DNA of 64,000 nt from FEN-1219 sp963817615 (GTDB lineage Bacteria; Pseudomonadota; Gammaproteobacteria; Steroidobacterales; Rariloculaceae), in the NCBI GenBank assembly GCA_963817615.1, contig CAWFPH010000003.1, positions 620,001 to 684,000 of the forward strand. Direction: 5' to 3'. Position 1 is the stretch's first letter; every line of letters begins with the position of its first letter. The notes below the pieces were generated by a model that had not been told where the DNA came from, ran no database searches, and worked only from the letters and a program-made list of their open reading frames with translations. The position numbers and the translations under genes are program-made. Below are positions 25,658 through 34,380 of the stretch, piece by piece.

Positions 25658-26448
25658 AACGCGACTCCGGCGGCGCTCATGGAGCCGTCCGGTTGCGGCT
25701 GCGCGCGAGTGTCGTTGATCACCTCGCGAATGTACTCGGGGTGTTGGCGCTCGTAGAGCAGCATCACGGCTTGCAGATCGACGATGCTCTGCGTGAAGAG
25801 CCCGCGGTTGCGCTGCTCGACTTTGGCCGCGAGCGGCTTCAGCACGAGGTTCGCAAGCACGAGGCCGTAGACGGTGGTCATCATCGCGAAGCCCATCGCC
25901 GTGCCCATGCGCGCCATGTCGCCCGAGCCGACGCCGAACAGCATCTGCAGCAGACCGAGCAGCGTGCCGAGCATCCCGAGCGTCGGCGCGTAGCCCGCCA
26001 TCGCGCGCAGCAGCTCGACCGGTCCGACGAGCCGCTCGCGTTCCTCCGCAATTTGCCGCTGCAGCGCAATTGCGAGCTGGGGCCGCTGGAAACCGTCGAG
26101 CACGAGCTGCGTGCCGCGCCGCAGCACCGGGCGCGAGATCTGCCGCGCGGCTTCCTCGGCCGGCCGGATGTTGCCGTGGCGGAAGAAGTTTGCCGCGCGC
26201 AGGAACCATTGCAGGCGCAGCTCGTCCTCGGCCGCGTCGTTGCGTGCCGCCCGTACGTCGCGCAGGGCAGCACGCAGCGCGCGCCCGGCGGGCGCCGAGT
26301 GGCTGAGCCGGGCCATCAGTATCGTGCCGAAAAAAACCAAGGCGAATCCGGAGGTTACGGCTATGAACGCGGAGCCGGGCGCGCCGAGCTGCAGCGCCAC
26401 GGCAGCCGCGACCGTGCAAAACAAGAACGGGGTCCAGGCGATGCGCAA
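25654..26448 (-). CDS. MotA/TolQ-like proton channel protein
   Basis: This protein of about 264 residues has two N-terminal membrane helices (PFLFCTVAAAVALQLGAP and FIAVTSGFALVFFGTILMA). A charged cytoplasmic region is followed by a second pair of helices around GYAPTLGMLGTLLGLLQMLF and GFAMMTTVYGLVLANLVL. This is the MotA layout, including the conserved Pro/Gly-rich third helix. I prefer TTG 26448, which has a GAGG SD and begins just before the first helix; GTG 26490 has no SD. With its MotB-like partner it forms a proton channel that could drive motility, transport or a wall-linked process. Confidence 0.8.
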   Translation of the reverse strand: MRIAWTPFLFCTVAAAVALQLGAPGSAFIAVTSGFALVFFGTILMARLSHSAPAGRALRAALRDVRAARNDAAEDELRLQWFLRAANFFRHGNIRPAEEAARQISRPVLRRGTQLVLDGFQRPQLAIALQRQIAEERERLVGPVELLRAMAGYAPTLGMLGTLLGLLQMLFGVGSGDMARMGTAMGFAMMTTVYGLVLANLVLKPLAAKVEQRNRGLFTQSIVDLQAVMLLYERQHPEYIREVINDTRAQPQPDGSMSAAGVAL

Positions 26449-26548
26449 GCTGCTACCTCGGCGGTTTCGGGCGAATCCCGTCGTGCACACAGCAAGATTC
26501 GCACCAAGCCGCTCCGCGGGTCGGGCGGGCCGCTTCCAGGGTTCCTGC

Positions 26549-26554
26549 TAGACT
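26549..26554 (+). promoter_or_regulatory. -10 box TAGACT, predicts a leaderless mRNA
   Basis: TAGACT ends 6 nt before GTG 26561, so transcription would begin at the start codon itself. No SD precedes the GTG. Confidence 0.4.
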
Positions 26555-26560
26555 CGCGGA

Positions 26561-28486
26561 GTGGTCAGGGGGCTGCCGCGTTCTTCGCGGCGTGATTACG
26601 AGAGGTTTCGCGAAGACTACCGCGCGCGGCGCCTCGATCGGGCGATCGAGGAGAGTGCCGCCGCGGATCCACGTCCGCCGCGCCCCTCTCGCGAGCGCGC
26701 CGGGCTGCGCCGGGAATACCTGCGCGAGTATCTGCGATGGCTCCGGCCGTACCGCACTCACGTTGCGTTCGTGTTCGTGCTCGCGCTGCTCGCCGCGGGT
26801 CTCGACATGGTGCAGCCCCTGTTCATGCGCTTCATCGTCGACCGCGTGCTGCTCGTCGCGACGCTCGACACGGCTTCCCGGCTACTGCGGCTCGAGCTGG
26901 CGGGCACCGTCTTCCTGGCGGTGGTGGTCGCTTCGAGCCTCCTGACCGCGTCGAAGGACTATCGCCAGCGGTTGTTGAACGTGCGCGTGATGCTGTCGCT
27001 GCGCCGTTCGTTGTTCAAGCGCATGCTCGAGCTGCCGCTGTCGAAGCTTCACGACATGAAGACCGGCGGAATCCTGTCCCGTTTGAGCGGCGACATCGAC
27101 ACCACCACGGGTCTGCTGCAGCTGGCAATCGTGTCGCCCTCGTTGTCTCTCGTGCGGCTGCTCGTGTCGATCGGCATTCTGCTCGCGCTGAACTACAGAC
27201 TCGCGTTGATCGCAATGGCCGTGATTCCGATCGCGGTGCTCGTGAGCTTCGCGTCGGCGCGCCGCATCCGGCCGATCTATCGCTCGATCCGAAGCGACGT
27301 CGAGGCGATCGATGGGCGCGTCGGTGAGACGTTCGGGGGGATTCGCGTAGTCAGAGCGTTTCGCCGTGAAGCGAGCGAGCTGGCGACCTATCTTCGCGGA
27401 CGGCATCTCGTGCTGCGCAAGGAGCTGTTCGCGCATCGCCGCGAGCTCGTGCTCTGGACGTCGTGGGGGTTGATCGTATCGGGCGTGAGCGTCGTGATCG
27501 TGTGGTACGGCGGGTATCTGAACCTGGCAGGACGGGCTTCGATCGGCGACATCATGGCCTTTCAGTGGTACAGCTTTCAGCTGTTGAACCCGGTTTGGTC
27601 GATCGTCAACTCGTTCTCGGAGCTGCAGCGATCGCTCGCCGCGATGGAGCGCGTGTTCGAGGTGCTCGACACTCCGGCGGACAAGCCCGACAGACCCGGC
27701 GCGAGCGACGCGCCGCGTTTCGTTCACGAGCTGCGCTTCGAGAACGTCGGCTTCGCCTATCGCGAGGGCGAGAACGTGGTGCGCGAGTTCAACGCAGTGG
27801 TGCCCGGCGGATCGGTGGTGGCGCTCGTGGGCCGCAGTGGCGCCGGGAAAACGACCGTGACCGACCTGGTCGCGCGCTTTTACGACCCGACCGTGGGCCG
27901 CATCGTCCTGAACGGCCACGACATCCGCGACTTCAAGCTGCGCTCCTATCGCAGCTTGCTCGCGATCGTGCAGCAGGACGTGTTCTTGTTCGACGGCTCG
28001 GTGCGAGACAACATCGCGTACGGCCGGCACACGGCGACCGACGCCGAGGTGGAGCATGCGGCCCGCCTCGCGAACGCGCACGAATTCATCGTGCGTCTGT
28101 CGAACGGCTACGCCACTTTCGTCGGTGAGCGCGGCGTGAGGTTGTCCGGCGGACAGCAGCAGCGGCTCGCGATCGCGCGAGCGATGCTCGCCGCGCCGCA
28201 GATTCTGATCCTCGACGAGGCGACCAGCAATCTCGACAGCGAGAGCGAGCAGCTGATCCAAGCCTCGATGTCGATGTTGCTTGCGAACCGCACGACGTTC
28301 GTCATCGCGCACCGCCTATCGACGATTCGGCGGGCGGATTTGATTCTGTTGCTAGACGGCGGACGCGTGGTGGAGCGAGGCACGCACGACGAGCTCATGC
28401 GCGCAGGCGGACTGTACTGCGACATGGTGCAGCGACAGGGAGAGCTCGGCGACCGCGCTGTCGCCGAGGTCCAGCTCAGCGCCTAG
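26561..28486 (+). CDS. MsbA-type ABC exporter (fused membrane and ATPase domains)
   Basis: This 641-residue half-transporter has a charged N-terminal extension of about 60 residues (many Arg/Glu), six membrane helices and a C-terminal ATPase. Walker A is GRSGAGKTT near residue 424, Q-loop IVQQDVFLFDGS, signature LSGGQQQR near 528, Walker B ILILDEATS and H-loop IAHRLST. It probably exports a lipid or lipid-linked molecule as a homodimer. The extension is longer than in E. coli MsbA. The start GTG 26561 has no SD but lies at the expected start site of a -10 box. Drug export is an alternative role. Confidence 0.88.
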   Translation: MVRGLPRSSRRDYERFREDYRARRLDRAIEESAAADPRPPRPSRERAGLRREYLREYLRWLRPYRTHVAFVFVLALLAAGLDMVQPLFMRFIVDRVLLVATLDTASRLLRLELAGTVFLAVVVASSLLTASKDYRQRLLNVRVMLSLRRSLFKRMLELPLSKLHDMKTGGILSRLSGDIDTTTGLLQLAIVSPSLSLVRLLVSIGILLALNYRLALIAMAVIPIAVLVSFASARRIRPIYRSIRSDVEAIDGRVGETFGGIRVVRAFRREASELATYLRGRHLVLRKELFAHRRELVLWTSWGLIVSGVSVVIVWYGGYLNLAGRASIGDIMAFQWYSFQLLNPVWSIVNSFSELQRSLAAMERVFEVLDTPADKPDRPGASDAPRFVHELRFENVGFAYREGENVVREFNAVVPGGSVVALVGRSGAGKTTVTDLVARFYDPTVGRIVLNGHDIRDFKLRSYRSLLAIVQQDVFLFDGSVRDNIAYGRHTATDAEVEHAARLANAHEFIVRLSNGYATFVGERGVRLSGGQQQRLAIARAMLAAPQILILDEATSNLDSESEQLIQASMSMLLANRTTFVIAHRLSTIRRADLILLLDGGRVVERGTHDELMRAGGLYCDMVQRQGELGDRAVAEVQLSA

Positions 28487-28503
28487 CTCGAGATGGCTTC
28501 CGA

Positions 28504-28869
28504 TCAGATCCAGCGTTGCACGGCTTCCGCGCTGTCGGCGGGATCGCTGTTGAAGCAGATCTTGGCGTTGGGCGCGTGCTCGTGCACGACATTGACGAGC
28601 TGCTCGAACAGCAGCAGCTGCGGTTCCGCACGCAGGCCGGCACCGATCAGGACGCAGTCGAAGCTCTGCGACTCGAGACGCCGGCGCGCCTCCGCGACGC
28701 CGTCCCGATCGAGATCGAGGAGGCAGGGCTCTACCTCGTAGCCGGATGCTCGAACCCGCTCGAGCTGCGCGTCGATGAAGCTGCGAACCAGTTCCGGCGT
28801 CAGGCCCGGCATCTTCTCGTAGTCCGCGAACGCCGGGTCGAGCCCGAGCGCGAGCACGCGTTTCGCCAT
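28504..28869 (-). CDS. Conserved-looking small cytoplasmic protein, unknown function
   Basis: This 121-residue protein begins MAKRVLALGLDPAFADYEKM and shows alternating strands and helices (YEVEPCLLDLDRDG, SFDCVLIGAGLR, AKICFNSDPADSAEAV) as in a Rossmann-like or receiver-like fold. There is no phospho-acceptor pattern and no catalytic motif I recognise. ATG 28869 has an excellent GGAGGTG SD, so it is a real gene. It lies 85 nt downstream of the paoC-like gene on the same strand and could be the last gene of that operon, or separate. It converges on the MsbA-type gene with a 17-nt gap. Confidence 0.6.
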   Translation of the reverse strand: MAKRVLALGLDPAFADYEKMPGLTPELVRSFIDAQLERVRASGYEVEPCLLDLDRDGVAEARRRLESQSFDCVLIGAGLRAEPQLLLFEQLVNVVHEHAPNAKICFNSDPADSAEAVQRWI

Positions 28870-28954
28870 GGTGCACCTCCGTTGCAGTAGCGCCGTGAGC
28901 GGCCAACCTAGCACGTCGCGGTCGTGGGCGTCGGGCGGCGGCCCGCCGCGGCTG

Positions 28955-31069
28955 TCAAAGCAACCGATCGAGGGTGATGGGCAAATCGCGGACCCGCACG
29001 CCGCTTGCATGGTGCACCGCGTTCGCGATCGCGGCCGCCACCCCCGTCGCTCCGATCTCGCCGATGCCCTTTGCGCCGAGCGGGTTCACGTGCGGATCGT
29101 GCTCGTCGACGAACAGCACGTCGATCTCGCGCACGTCGGCATTGACCGGCAACAGATATTCCGCGAGGTCGGCATTCAGGTAGCGTCCCGTTCGGGTATC
29201 GATCGCGGTGTGCTCGTGCAATGCATGGCCGAGCGCATAGACGATGCCGCCCAGCAGTTGACTGCGGGCGGTTCGCAGGTTGAGAACTCGGCCCACGCCG
29301 TATGCGCCGACGATGCGGGTTGCGCGTACGGTGCCGAGGTCCTCGTCGACACGAACCTCGGCGAACACCGCACCGAACGCGTGCATCGCGTAGCGGCGTT
29401 GCTCGGCGCCGGGACGCGCGTCGGCGCGCGCCTCGACCGCTGCATCGAGGCGCTCGAGAGCCGCCTCGAGCGAATCGCCGCCGCGCGCGAGCAGCCGCTC
29501 GCGCAATGCGAGCGCGGCCTCGTGCACGGCGGAGCCCGTGCTGGCGACGGTCATCGAGCCGGCCGAAATCGGGTTTTCGGGCAGCCGCGTGTCGCCGAGC
29601 TCGACGCGCACGCGGTCGGGCCCTACGCCGAGCGCGGCTGCTGCGATCTGCGCCATCACCGTGTACGTGCCCGTGCCGAGCTCGTGAGTCGCGGCCTGCA
29701 CGATGATCTCGCCGCCGGGCAGCGCGCGAACGCAGGCCGATGCGGGCTGCCGGATGGTGGGGTAGGTCGCCGAGGCCATGCCCCAGCCGATGCGCTCCGT
29801 GCCGTCGCGCATGGCTCCGGGGCGGGAATCGCGTTGCGACCAGCCGAAGCGCTCCGCCGCGGCGGCGTAGCACTCGCGCAGCGAGTTGCTGGACCACGCG
29901 CGCCCGTCGTCGGGATCGGCGGCGGCGTAGTTCCGCAACCGCAGCTCGACCGGATCCATGTCGAGTGCGATCGCAAGCTCGTCGAGCGCAGACTCGAGCG
30001 CGAAGGTGCCCGTGGCCTCGCCCGGCGCGCGGTTGAAGGTTGGAGTGCCGACGTTGAGGCGGACGATGTCGTGCCGCGTCTCGAGGTTCGGCACGACGTA
30101 GAGCATGCGCGTGACGAGCGCCGAGGACTCGAGCCAATCCTCGAAAACCGACGTGCTCGAGACCGAGGCGTGCCGAATCGCGGTGAGCGTGCCGTCGCGC
30201 GTCGCACCCACAGTCAGGCGTTGCGCGGTGTATGGGCGCGCGCCGACCGGGCCGAACATTTGCCGCCGATTGAGCACGACCCTGACGGGCCGGCCCGACT
30301 CGCGGGCGGCGAGCGCCGCAAGCACGACGTGCGACCATGCCGATCCTTTCGAGCCGAACGCGCCGCCCGTGAAGTCGCAGACGACACGCACCCGACTCGC
30401 CGCGATGCCGAACGTCGCCGCGATGAAGCTCCGCACGCCGAAGACGTACTGCGTCGAGTCGTGCAGCGTCAGCTCGCCGTCGCGCCATTCGGCGACCGTC
30501 GCGTGCGGCTCCATCGGATTGTGCGTCTCGATCGGGGTCGTGTATTCCGCCTCGATGCGCACGTCGGCCGCGGCGAGACCCGCGTCCACGTCGCCGCGCC
30601 GGCTGGCCGGCTCGAATATGCCGAGAATCTTGTCGGGGTAGGGCGTCGCGCCGGCGAGCGCGGTCCGAAAGTCGACGGCGGCCGCCCGCTCGCGGTAAGC
30701 GGGGCGCACGAGCCCCGCGGCCTCGATCGCGCGCTCGAGCGTTTCGGCTACCACGAGCGCAATCGGCTGACCGTTGTAGTGGACCTCTGGGTCTTGGAGC
30801 GCCGACACGCGCCGTCCCGACGGCGGCGAGAAGCCGGCCCCGCCGCCTTTCGGTAACCGCGGTGCGTTCCACGGCGTGAGCACCGCGAGCACGCCCGGCA
30901 GCTCGAGCGCGGCGCTCGTGTCGATCGCCGCGAGCGTGCCGTGCGCGATCGTGCTGCCTACGATCACGCCGTGCGCGAGGTTTTGCGCCCTGATTTCCGC
31001 GGCGTAGCGGGCCGCGCCCGTGACTTTCGCCCGCCCATCCGCTCGCTCGATCGAGTCGCCGAGACTCAT
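28955..31069 (-). CDS. paoC: Aldehyde oxidoreductase molybdenum-binding subunit (PaoC-like)
   Basis: This 704-residue subunit of the xanthine oxidase family binds the molybdenum cofactor. It has DGRAKVTGAARYAAEI at the N-terminus, then FTGGAFGSKGSAW and FNRAPGEATGTFALE for cofactor contacts. The C-terminal GAKGIGEIGATG carries the conserved catalytic Glu. It oxidises aldehydes or aromatic heterocycles using water as the oxygen source. The start ATG 31069 overlaps the FAD subunit stop as ATGA. The E. coli PaoD-type maturation chaperone is absent from the neighbourhood. Confidence 0.85.
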   Translation of the reverse strand: MSLGDSIERADGRAKVTGAARYAAEIRAQNLAHGVIVGSTIAHGTLAAIDTSAALELPGVLAVLTPWNAPRLPKGGGAGFSPPSGRRVSALQDPEVHYNGQPIALVVAETLERAIEAAGLVRPAYRERAAAVDFRTALAGATPYPDKILGIFEPASRRGDVDAGLAAADVRIEAEYTTPIETHNPMEPHATVAEWRDGELTLHDSTQYVFGVRSFIAATFGIAASRVRVVCDFTGGAFGSKGSAWSHVVLAALAARESGRPVRVVLNRRQMFGPVGARPYTAQRLTVGATRDGTLTAIRHASVSSTSVFEDWLESSALVTRMLYVVPNLETRHDIVRLNVGTPTFNRAPGEATGTFALESALDELAIALDMDPVELRLRNYAAADPDDGRAWSSNSLRECYAAAAERFGWSQRDSRPGAMRDGTERIGWGMASATYPTIRQPASACVRALPGGEIIVQAATHELGTGTYTVMAQIAAAALGVGPDRVRVELGDTRLPENPISAGSMTVASTGSAVHEAALALRERLLARGGDSLEAALERLDAAVEARADARPGAEQRRYAMHAFGAVFAEVRVDEDLGTVRATRIVGAYGVGRVLNLRTARSQLLGGIVYALGHALHEHTAIDTRTGRYLNADLAEYLLPVNADVREIDVLFVDEHDPHVNPLGAKGIGEIGATGVAAAIANAVHHASGVRVRDLPITLDRLL

Positions 31070-32052
31070 GGCAGCTCCGCGGCGTGCTCGAGCGCCCGCA
31101 CGAGGGTGCGTTTCGCGAGCTCGATCTTGAAGCCGTTGTCCCTGAGCCCGACGGCATCTTCGAGCGCGGCTTCCGCCGCGGCGCGGTAGGCGTCGCGTCT
31201 GGGCGCGCGCCCCGCGAGCGCGCGCTCGGCCGCGGTTGCGCGCCAAGGCACGGTCGCCACGCCGCCGAGCGCGATTCGCGCTTCGCGTATGCGGCCGCCC
31301 TCGAGGTCGAGCGCGACCGCGGCCGACGCGAGCGCGAACGCAAACGACGCGCGGTCTCGCACCTTCAAATACGTCGAACGCTCGGCCCACGGCAGCGCCG
31401 GCACTTCGACGTGCGTGATCAGCTCGCCCGACGACATCACGGTCTCGCGCTCGGGGTGCGCGCCGGGCAAGGAATAGAGCTCCGCGAGCGGCAACGCTCG
31501 CGTGCCGGCCGGCCGGGAGACATGAACGCGTGCGTCGAGTGCCGTGAGCGCAACCGCAAGATCGGACGGATGCGTCGCAATGCAGCGGTCGCTCCCGCCG
31601 AGCACCGCGTGGTTGCGGTGGTAGCCGTCGATTGCGCCGCAGCCGGTGCCGGGCTCGCGCCTGTTGCAGGCCGATGCGATATCGCGAAAGTAGTAGCAGC
31701 GTGTCCGCTGCAGCAGATTGCCCCCGGTCGTCGCCATATTGCGAACTTGCGGCGAGGCACCGGAGAGCAGCGCCTCGGCCAACACGGGATAGCGCGCGCG
31801 GACGAGCGGATGCTCCGCGAGGTCGCTGTTGCGAACGAGGGCGCCGACGCGCAACGTGCCGTCGGCCAACTCCTCGACCGTTGCGAGCGGCAACGCATTG
31901 ATATCGACGACGTGCGACGGCCGTTCGATTTCGAGCTTCATGAGGTCGACGAGCGTCGTGCCGCCGGCGAGAAAGCGCACACGAGGATCGCGCGCCGCGA
32001 GGTCGCATGCGGCGCGGGCTTCGACGGCCGTCGTGAACGCGAATTGCTCCAT
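31066..32052 (-). CDS. paoB: Aldehyde oxidoreductase FAD/[4Fe-4S] subunit (PaoB-like)
   Basis: This 328-residue subunit has the FAD-binding stretches RFLAGGTTLVDLMKL and NMATTGGNLLQRTRC. It also has the PaoB-specific insertion with four Cys (119, 129, 138, 157, in RTRCYYF, SACNRREPGTGCG and SDRCIATHPSD) that binds an extra [4Fe-4S] cluster in E. coli PaoB and 4-hydroxybenzoyl-CoA reductase. It relays electrons from the molybdenum site. It lies 9 nt after the iron-sulfur subunit gene and overlaps the molybdenum subunit gene by 4 nt. Confidence 0.87.
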   Translation of the reverse strand: MEQFAFTTAVEARAACDLAARDPRVRFLAGGTTLVDLMKLEIERPSHVVDINALPLATVEELADGTLRVGALVRNSDLAEHPLVRARYPVLAEALLSGASPQVRNMATTGGNLLQRTRCYYFRDIASACNRREPGTGCGAIDGYHRNHAVLGGSDRCIATHPSDLAVALTALDARVHVSRPAGTRALPLAELYSLPGAHPERETVMSSGELITHVEVPALPWAERSTYLKVRDRASFAFALASAAVALDLEGGRIREARIALGGVATVPWRATAAERALAGRAPRRDAYRAAAEAALEDAVGLRDNGFKIELAKRTLVRALEHAAELP

Positions 32053-32061
32053 CCTAAGCCC

Positions 32062-32658
32062 TCACTCCGAGTCAACCCGGTCGCGAACGCTTTGGATGGC
32101 CGCCACGATGTTCGGATACGCACCGCAGCGGCAGATGTTGCCGCTCATTCGCTCGCGCACGTCGTCGTCCGACGGACCGCACGGCTCGTTCAACAGACCC
32201 GCTGCGGACATGATTTGACCGGGCGTGCAGTAGCCGCATTGGAAACCGTCGTGATCGATGAACGCTTGCTGCAACGGGTGCAACCGGTCGCCCGCGGCGA
32301 GCCCCTCGATCGTCGTGACGACCGCGTCGCGCAGCGCAGCGGCCAGCGTGAGGCACGCCAGCACTCGACGCTCGCCTATGAGCACCGTGCAGGCACCGCA
32401 CTGGCCGTGGTCGCAGCCCTTCTTGGTGCCGGTGAGATGCAGCTGCTCGCGCAGCGCATCGAGCAGTGTGGCACGCGGATCGACGGTGAGCTTCACGGCG
32501 GTGCCGTTGACCCGGCAGTCGACCTCGAGCGGCGGCAGCTCATGCCGCGTTTTCAGCGCCGGCAGCTCCGTCGGCACGACGGCCCCTGCGTGCAACGCAC
32601 GCGCGCGAGGCGCCTCCGCCGTGCGCCGGCCGGAGGCCTGACGGGCATCCTTACTCAT
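32062..32658 (-). CDS. paoA: Aldehyde oxidoreductase [2Fe-2S] subunit (PaoA-like)
   Basis: This 198-residue subunit carries two [2Fe-2S] clusters. The plant-ferredoxin type is in GTKKGCDHGQCGACTVLI with a later Cys in RVLACL, and the second is in FQCGYCTPGQ and GNICRCGAYPN. An N-terminal stretch of about 45 residues is Arg/Ala-rich and lacks a hydrophobic Tat core, so unlike E. coli PaoA it may not be exported. ATG 32658 has an AAGGAG SD. It is the first gene of the A-B-C operon. Confidence 0.87.
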   Translation of the reverse strand: MSKDARQASGRRTAEAPRARALHAGAVVPTELPALKTRHELPPLEVDCRVNGTAVKLTVDPRATLLDALREQLHLTGTKKGCDHGQCGACTVLIGERRVLACLTLAAALRDAVVTTIEGLAAGDRLHPLQQAFIDHDGFQCGYCTPGQIMSAAGLLNEPCGPSDDDVRERMSGNICRCGAYPNIVAAIQSVRDRVDSE

Positions 32659-32725
32659 CGTCGACTCCTTCACGCCGGTGCGTGAGGCATGCAAGGATCG
32701 AGCCGCGAAATGCTGCAAGCGGACG

Positions 32726-33022
32726 CTACAAGGACTCTCCGGCGCAGGCCCAGTCGCCGCTCGCGACGATGAAGAAATCGGCGCTGAAGCCGCGATCGTT
32801 GAACGCCGCCTGCACCTTCTTGCCGATCACGCTGCGCACGTCGTCCACGCTCGGCCCTTCGAACATGCCCATCACGGCGGTGCCCGGAAGCGTAAAGCTC
32901 GGGCCGTTTTCGGATTTCACGGTCTTGCTCAATCCGAGCGCCGACAGATCCATGTAGGCATAAAGATGGTCGTCGCGGCTCGCATTCTTGATATCGAAAA
33001 CGCAAAAGACGAGATAAGTCAT
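32726..33022 (-). CDS. Small protein of unknown function upstream of the paoABC-like operon
   Basis: This 98-residue protein begins MTYLVFCVFDIKNASRDDHL and has a mixed alpha/beta composition (VMGMFEGPSVDDVRSVIGKK, FFIVASGDW). There is no signal peptide or recognised motif. ATG 33022 follows a GGGGGAC SD. It lies 68 nt before the paoA-like start on the same strand and may be cotranscribed. The pattern of a short ferredoxin-like fold suggests a stand-alone binding or structural protein, but I do not recognise a family. Confidence 0.55.
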   Translation of the reverse strand: MTYLVFCVFDIKNASRDDHLYAYMDLSALGLSKTVKSENGPSFTLPGTAVMGMFEGPSVDDVRSVIGKKVQAAFNDRGFSADFFIVASGDWACAGESL

Positions 33023-33162
33023 CGGAGTCCCCCACGGGGTGTCGGCCGGGCGGTGTGGCAGGCGGGACGAAGCGCTGCCGCAGCGACCGCGATTCTACCT
33101 CGTACCACGGCGAGCGCGTTGCGCGACGGTCGGCGCACGGCCACTGCGTGCGATGTGCGCGC

Positions 33163-33168
33163 TATACT
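33163..33168 (+). promoter_or_regulatory. Candidate -10 box TATACT for the first DUF6152 gene
   Basis: TATACT in context GCTATACTCG lies 42 nt before ATG 33211. The same GCTATACTYG core precedes the paralogue at 36493. No -35 is recognisable. Confidence 0.4.
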
Positions 33169-33210
33169 CGGCCGACATCGAGGGGCGGCGGCAGCCGGCG
33201 GAGGACGACC

Positions 33211-34335
33211 ATGTGGAGACGCTTGGGTGTCGCAATGGCGGCGGCGGGTCTGTGCATGCCCGCATCGGCTCATCACGGCTTCGGGCGGATCGACCCGACC
33301 AAGAACGTGACCTACGAGGGCACGCTCACGGGGATCGACTTCGTGAATCCGCACTCGTATCTCTACTTCGACATGCAGGGCGCCGGCGGCAAGGTGCTCA
33401 AGATGCGCTGCGAGATGCGCGCCGCGACCGTGCTGCGCCGCTCGGGGTGGTCGCCCGAGATGTTCGTGCCCGGCAAGCACGTGACGGTCGACGGCCATCC
33501 ACATCGCGACGATCCTGCGTCGTGCTACGTCGAGGATTTGAAAATCGGCGACGCGCCGACGCTGAAGCGTTACGAGCAGCTCGACACCGCGGAGCCGACG
33601 AAGCGCGCGAACCGGCCGCTGCGGCTCGCGAGCGGCGAGCCGAACCTCGCGGGTGATTGGGCGCAGGAGCAATACCTGCTCGCACGGCCGCCGAGCGGAC
33701 GCGGCGGTCTCGTGCCGAAGAGCATGGTCGCGGCCGTGGAGGCCGGCACGCTCGCCCTGGCCGATATACCGGGCAACGGCTGGGGCGCGCGGCCGGTCAC
33801 TTTCACACCGGCCGGTCAGGCGGCGGCGGACGCGCTACGCGCAAAGGCGCCCCAAGACAATCCGCGTGCCCGCTGCGAGATCACCAGCGTCCTGTTCGAT
33901 TGGGTGTTCGACGGTCCCGTGAATCGGATCGAGCAGACTCGGGACGAGATCATGCTGAAGTACGGCCGCGGGCTCGAGCGGACCGTCCACATGGATATGA
34001 AGCGCCATCCGGCGAACGTCACACCGAGCCGCGCGGGTCACTCCATCGGCCATTGGGAAGGCGACACGCTCGTCGTCGACACGGTCGGTTTCGCGCCCGG
34101 CATCATCGCCGGCAACGTCGCAAACGACGACAAGCTGCACGTCGTGGAGCGGTTCACGCTCGATCCGAAGTCGTTCGCGCTCACACGCGACTATGCTGCC
34201 GAGGATCCGACCTATTTCACCGATCAATACAAGGGCTCCGACACGGTGCTGCCGGCCGATGCGGCGTTCGCCGTGGATCGCTGCGAGGAGCTCACGTACA
34301 AGAACTATTCCGAGGCGAACGGAGCTTCGAAGTAG
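33211..34335 (+). CDS. DUF6152-family secreted protein, paralogue 1
   Basis: This 374-residue protein has a Sec signal cleaved after PASA, exposing His21-His22 as the mature N-terminus. The DUF6152 domain covers about 21-110 (YEGTLTGIDFVNPHSYLYFD, SGWSPEMFVPG, GHPHRDDP). A second domain (about 130-374) has SGEPNLAGDWAQEQ, CEITSVLFDWVFDGP and GHSIGHWEGDTLVVDTVGF. Function is unknown. The exposed His pair plus His48 in NPH could bind copper or another metal (inference). ATG 33211 has a GGAGGA SD. It is closely similar along its length to the protein at 36493-37647. Confidence 0.8.
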   Translation: MWRRLGVAMAAAGLCMPASAHHGFGRIDPTKNVTYEGTLTGIDFVNPHSYLYFDMQGAGGKVLKMRCEMRAATVLRRSGWSPEMFVPGKHVTVDGHPHRDDPASCYVEDLKIGDAPTLKRYEQLDTAEPTKRANRPLRLASGEPNLAGDWAQEQYLLARPPSGRGGLVPKSMVAAVEAGTLALADIPGNGWGARPVTFTPAGQAAADALRAKAPQDNPRARCEITSVLFDWVFDGPVNRIEQTRDEIMLKYGRGLERTVHMDMKRHPANVTPSRAGHSIGHWEGDTLVVDTVGFAPGIIAGNVANDDKLHVVERFTLDPKSFALTRDYAAEDPTYFTDQYKGSDTVLPADAAFAVDRCEELTYKNYSEANGASK

Positions 34336-34380
34336 TCGGCCGATGAACGCGATTTTCGGTCGGGGTCGGTCGCGGCGAGC

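Noticed and set aside
24854..26448. Zorya-type phage defence (ZorA/ZorB are MotA/MotB-like)
   Set aside because: No ZorC, ZorD or ZorE gene is adjacent, and the MotA-like protein lacks the long ZorA tail.
28955..32008. A 1,017-codon frame suggesting a fused FAD-molybdenum subunit
   Set aside because: The FAD subunit is read in another frame, and the molybdenum subunit starts cleanly at 31069 with an ATGA overlap.
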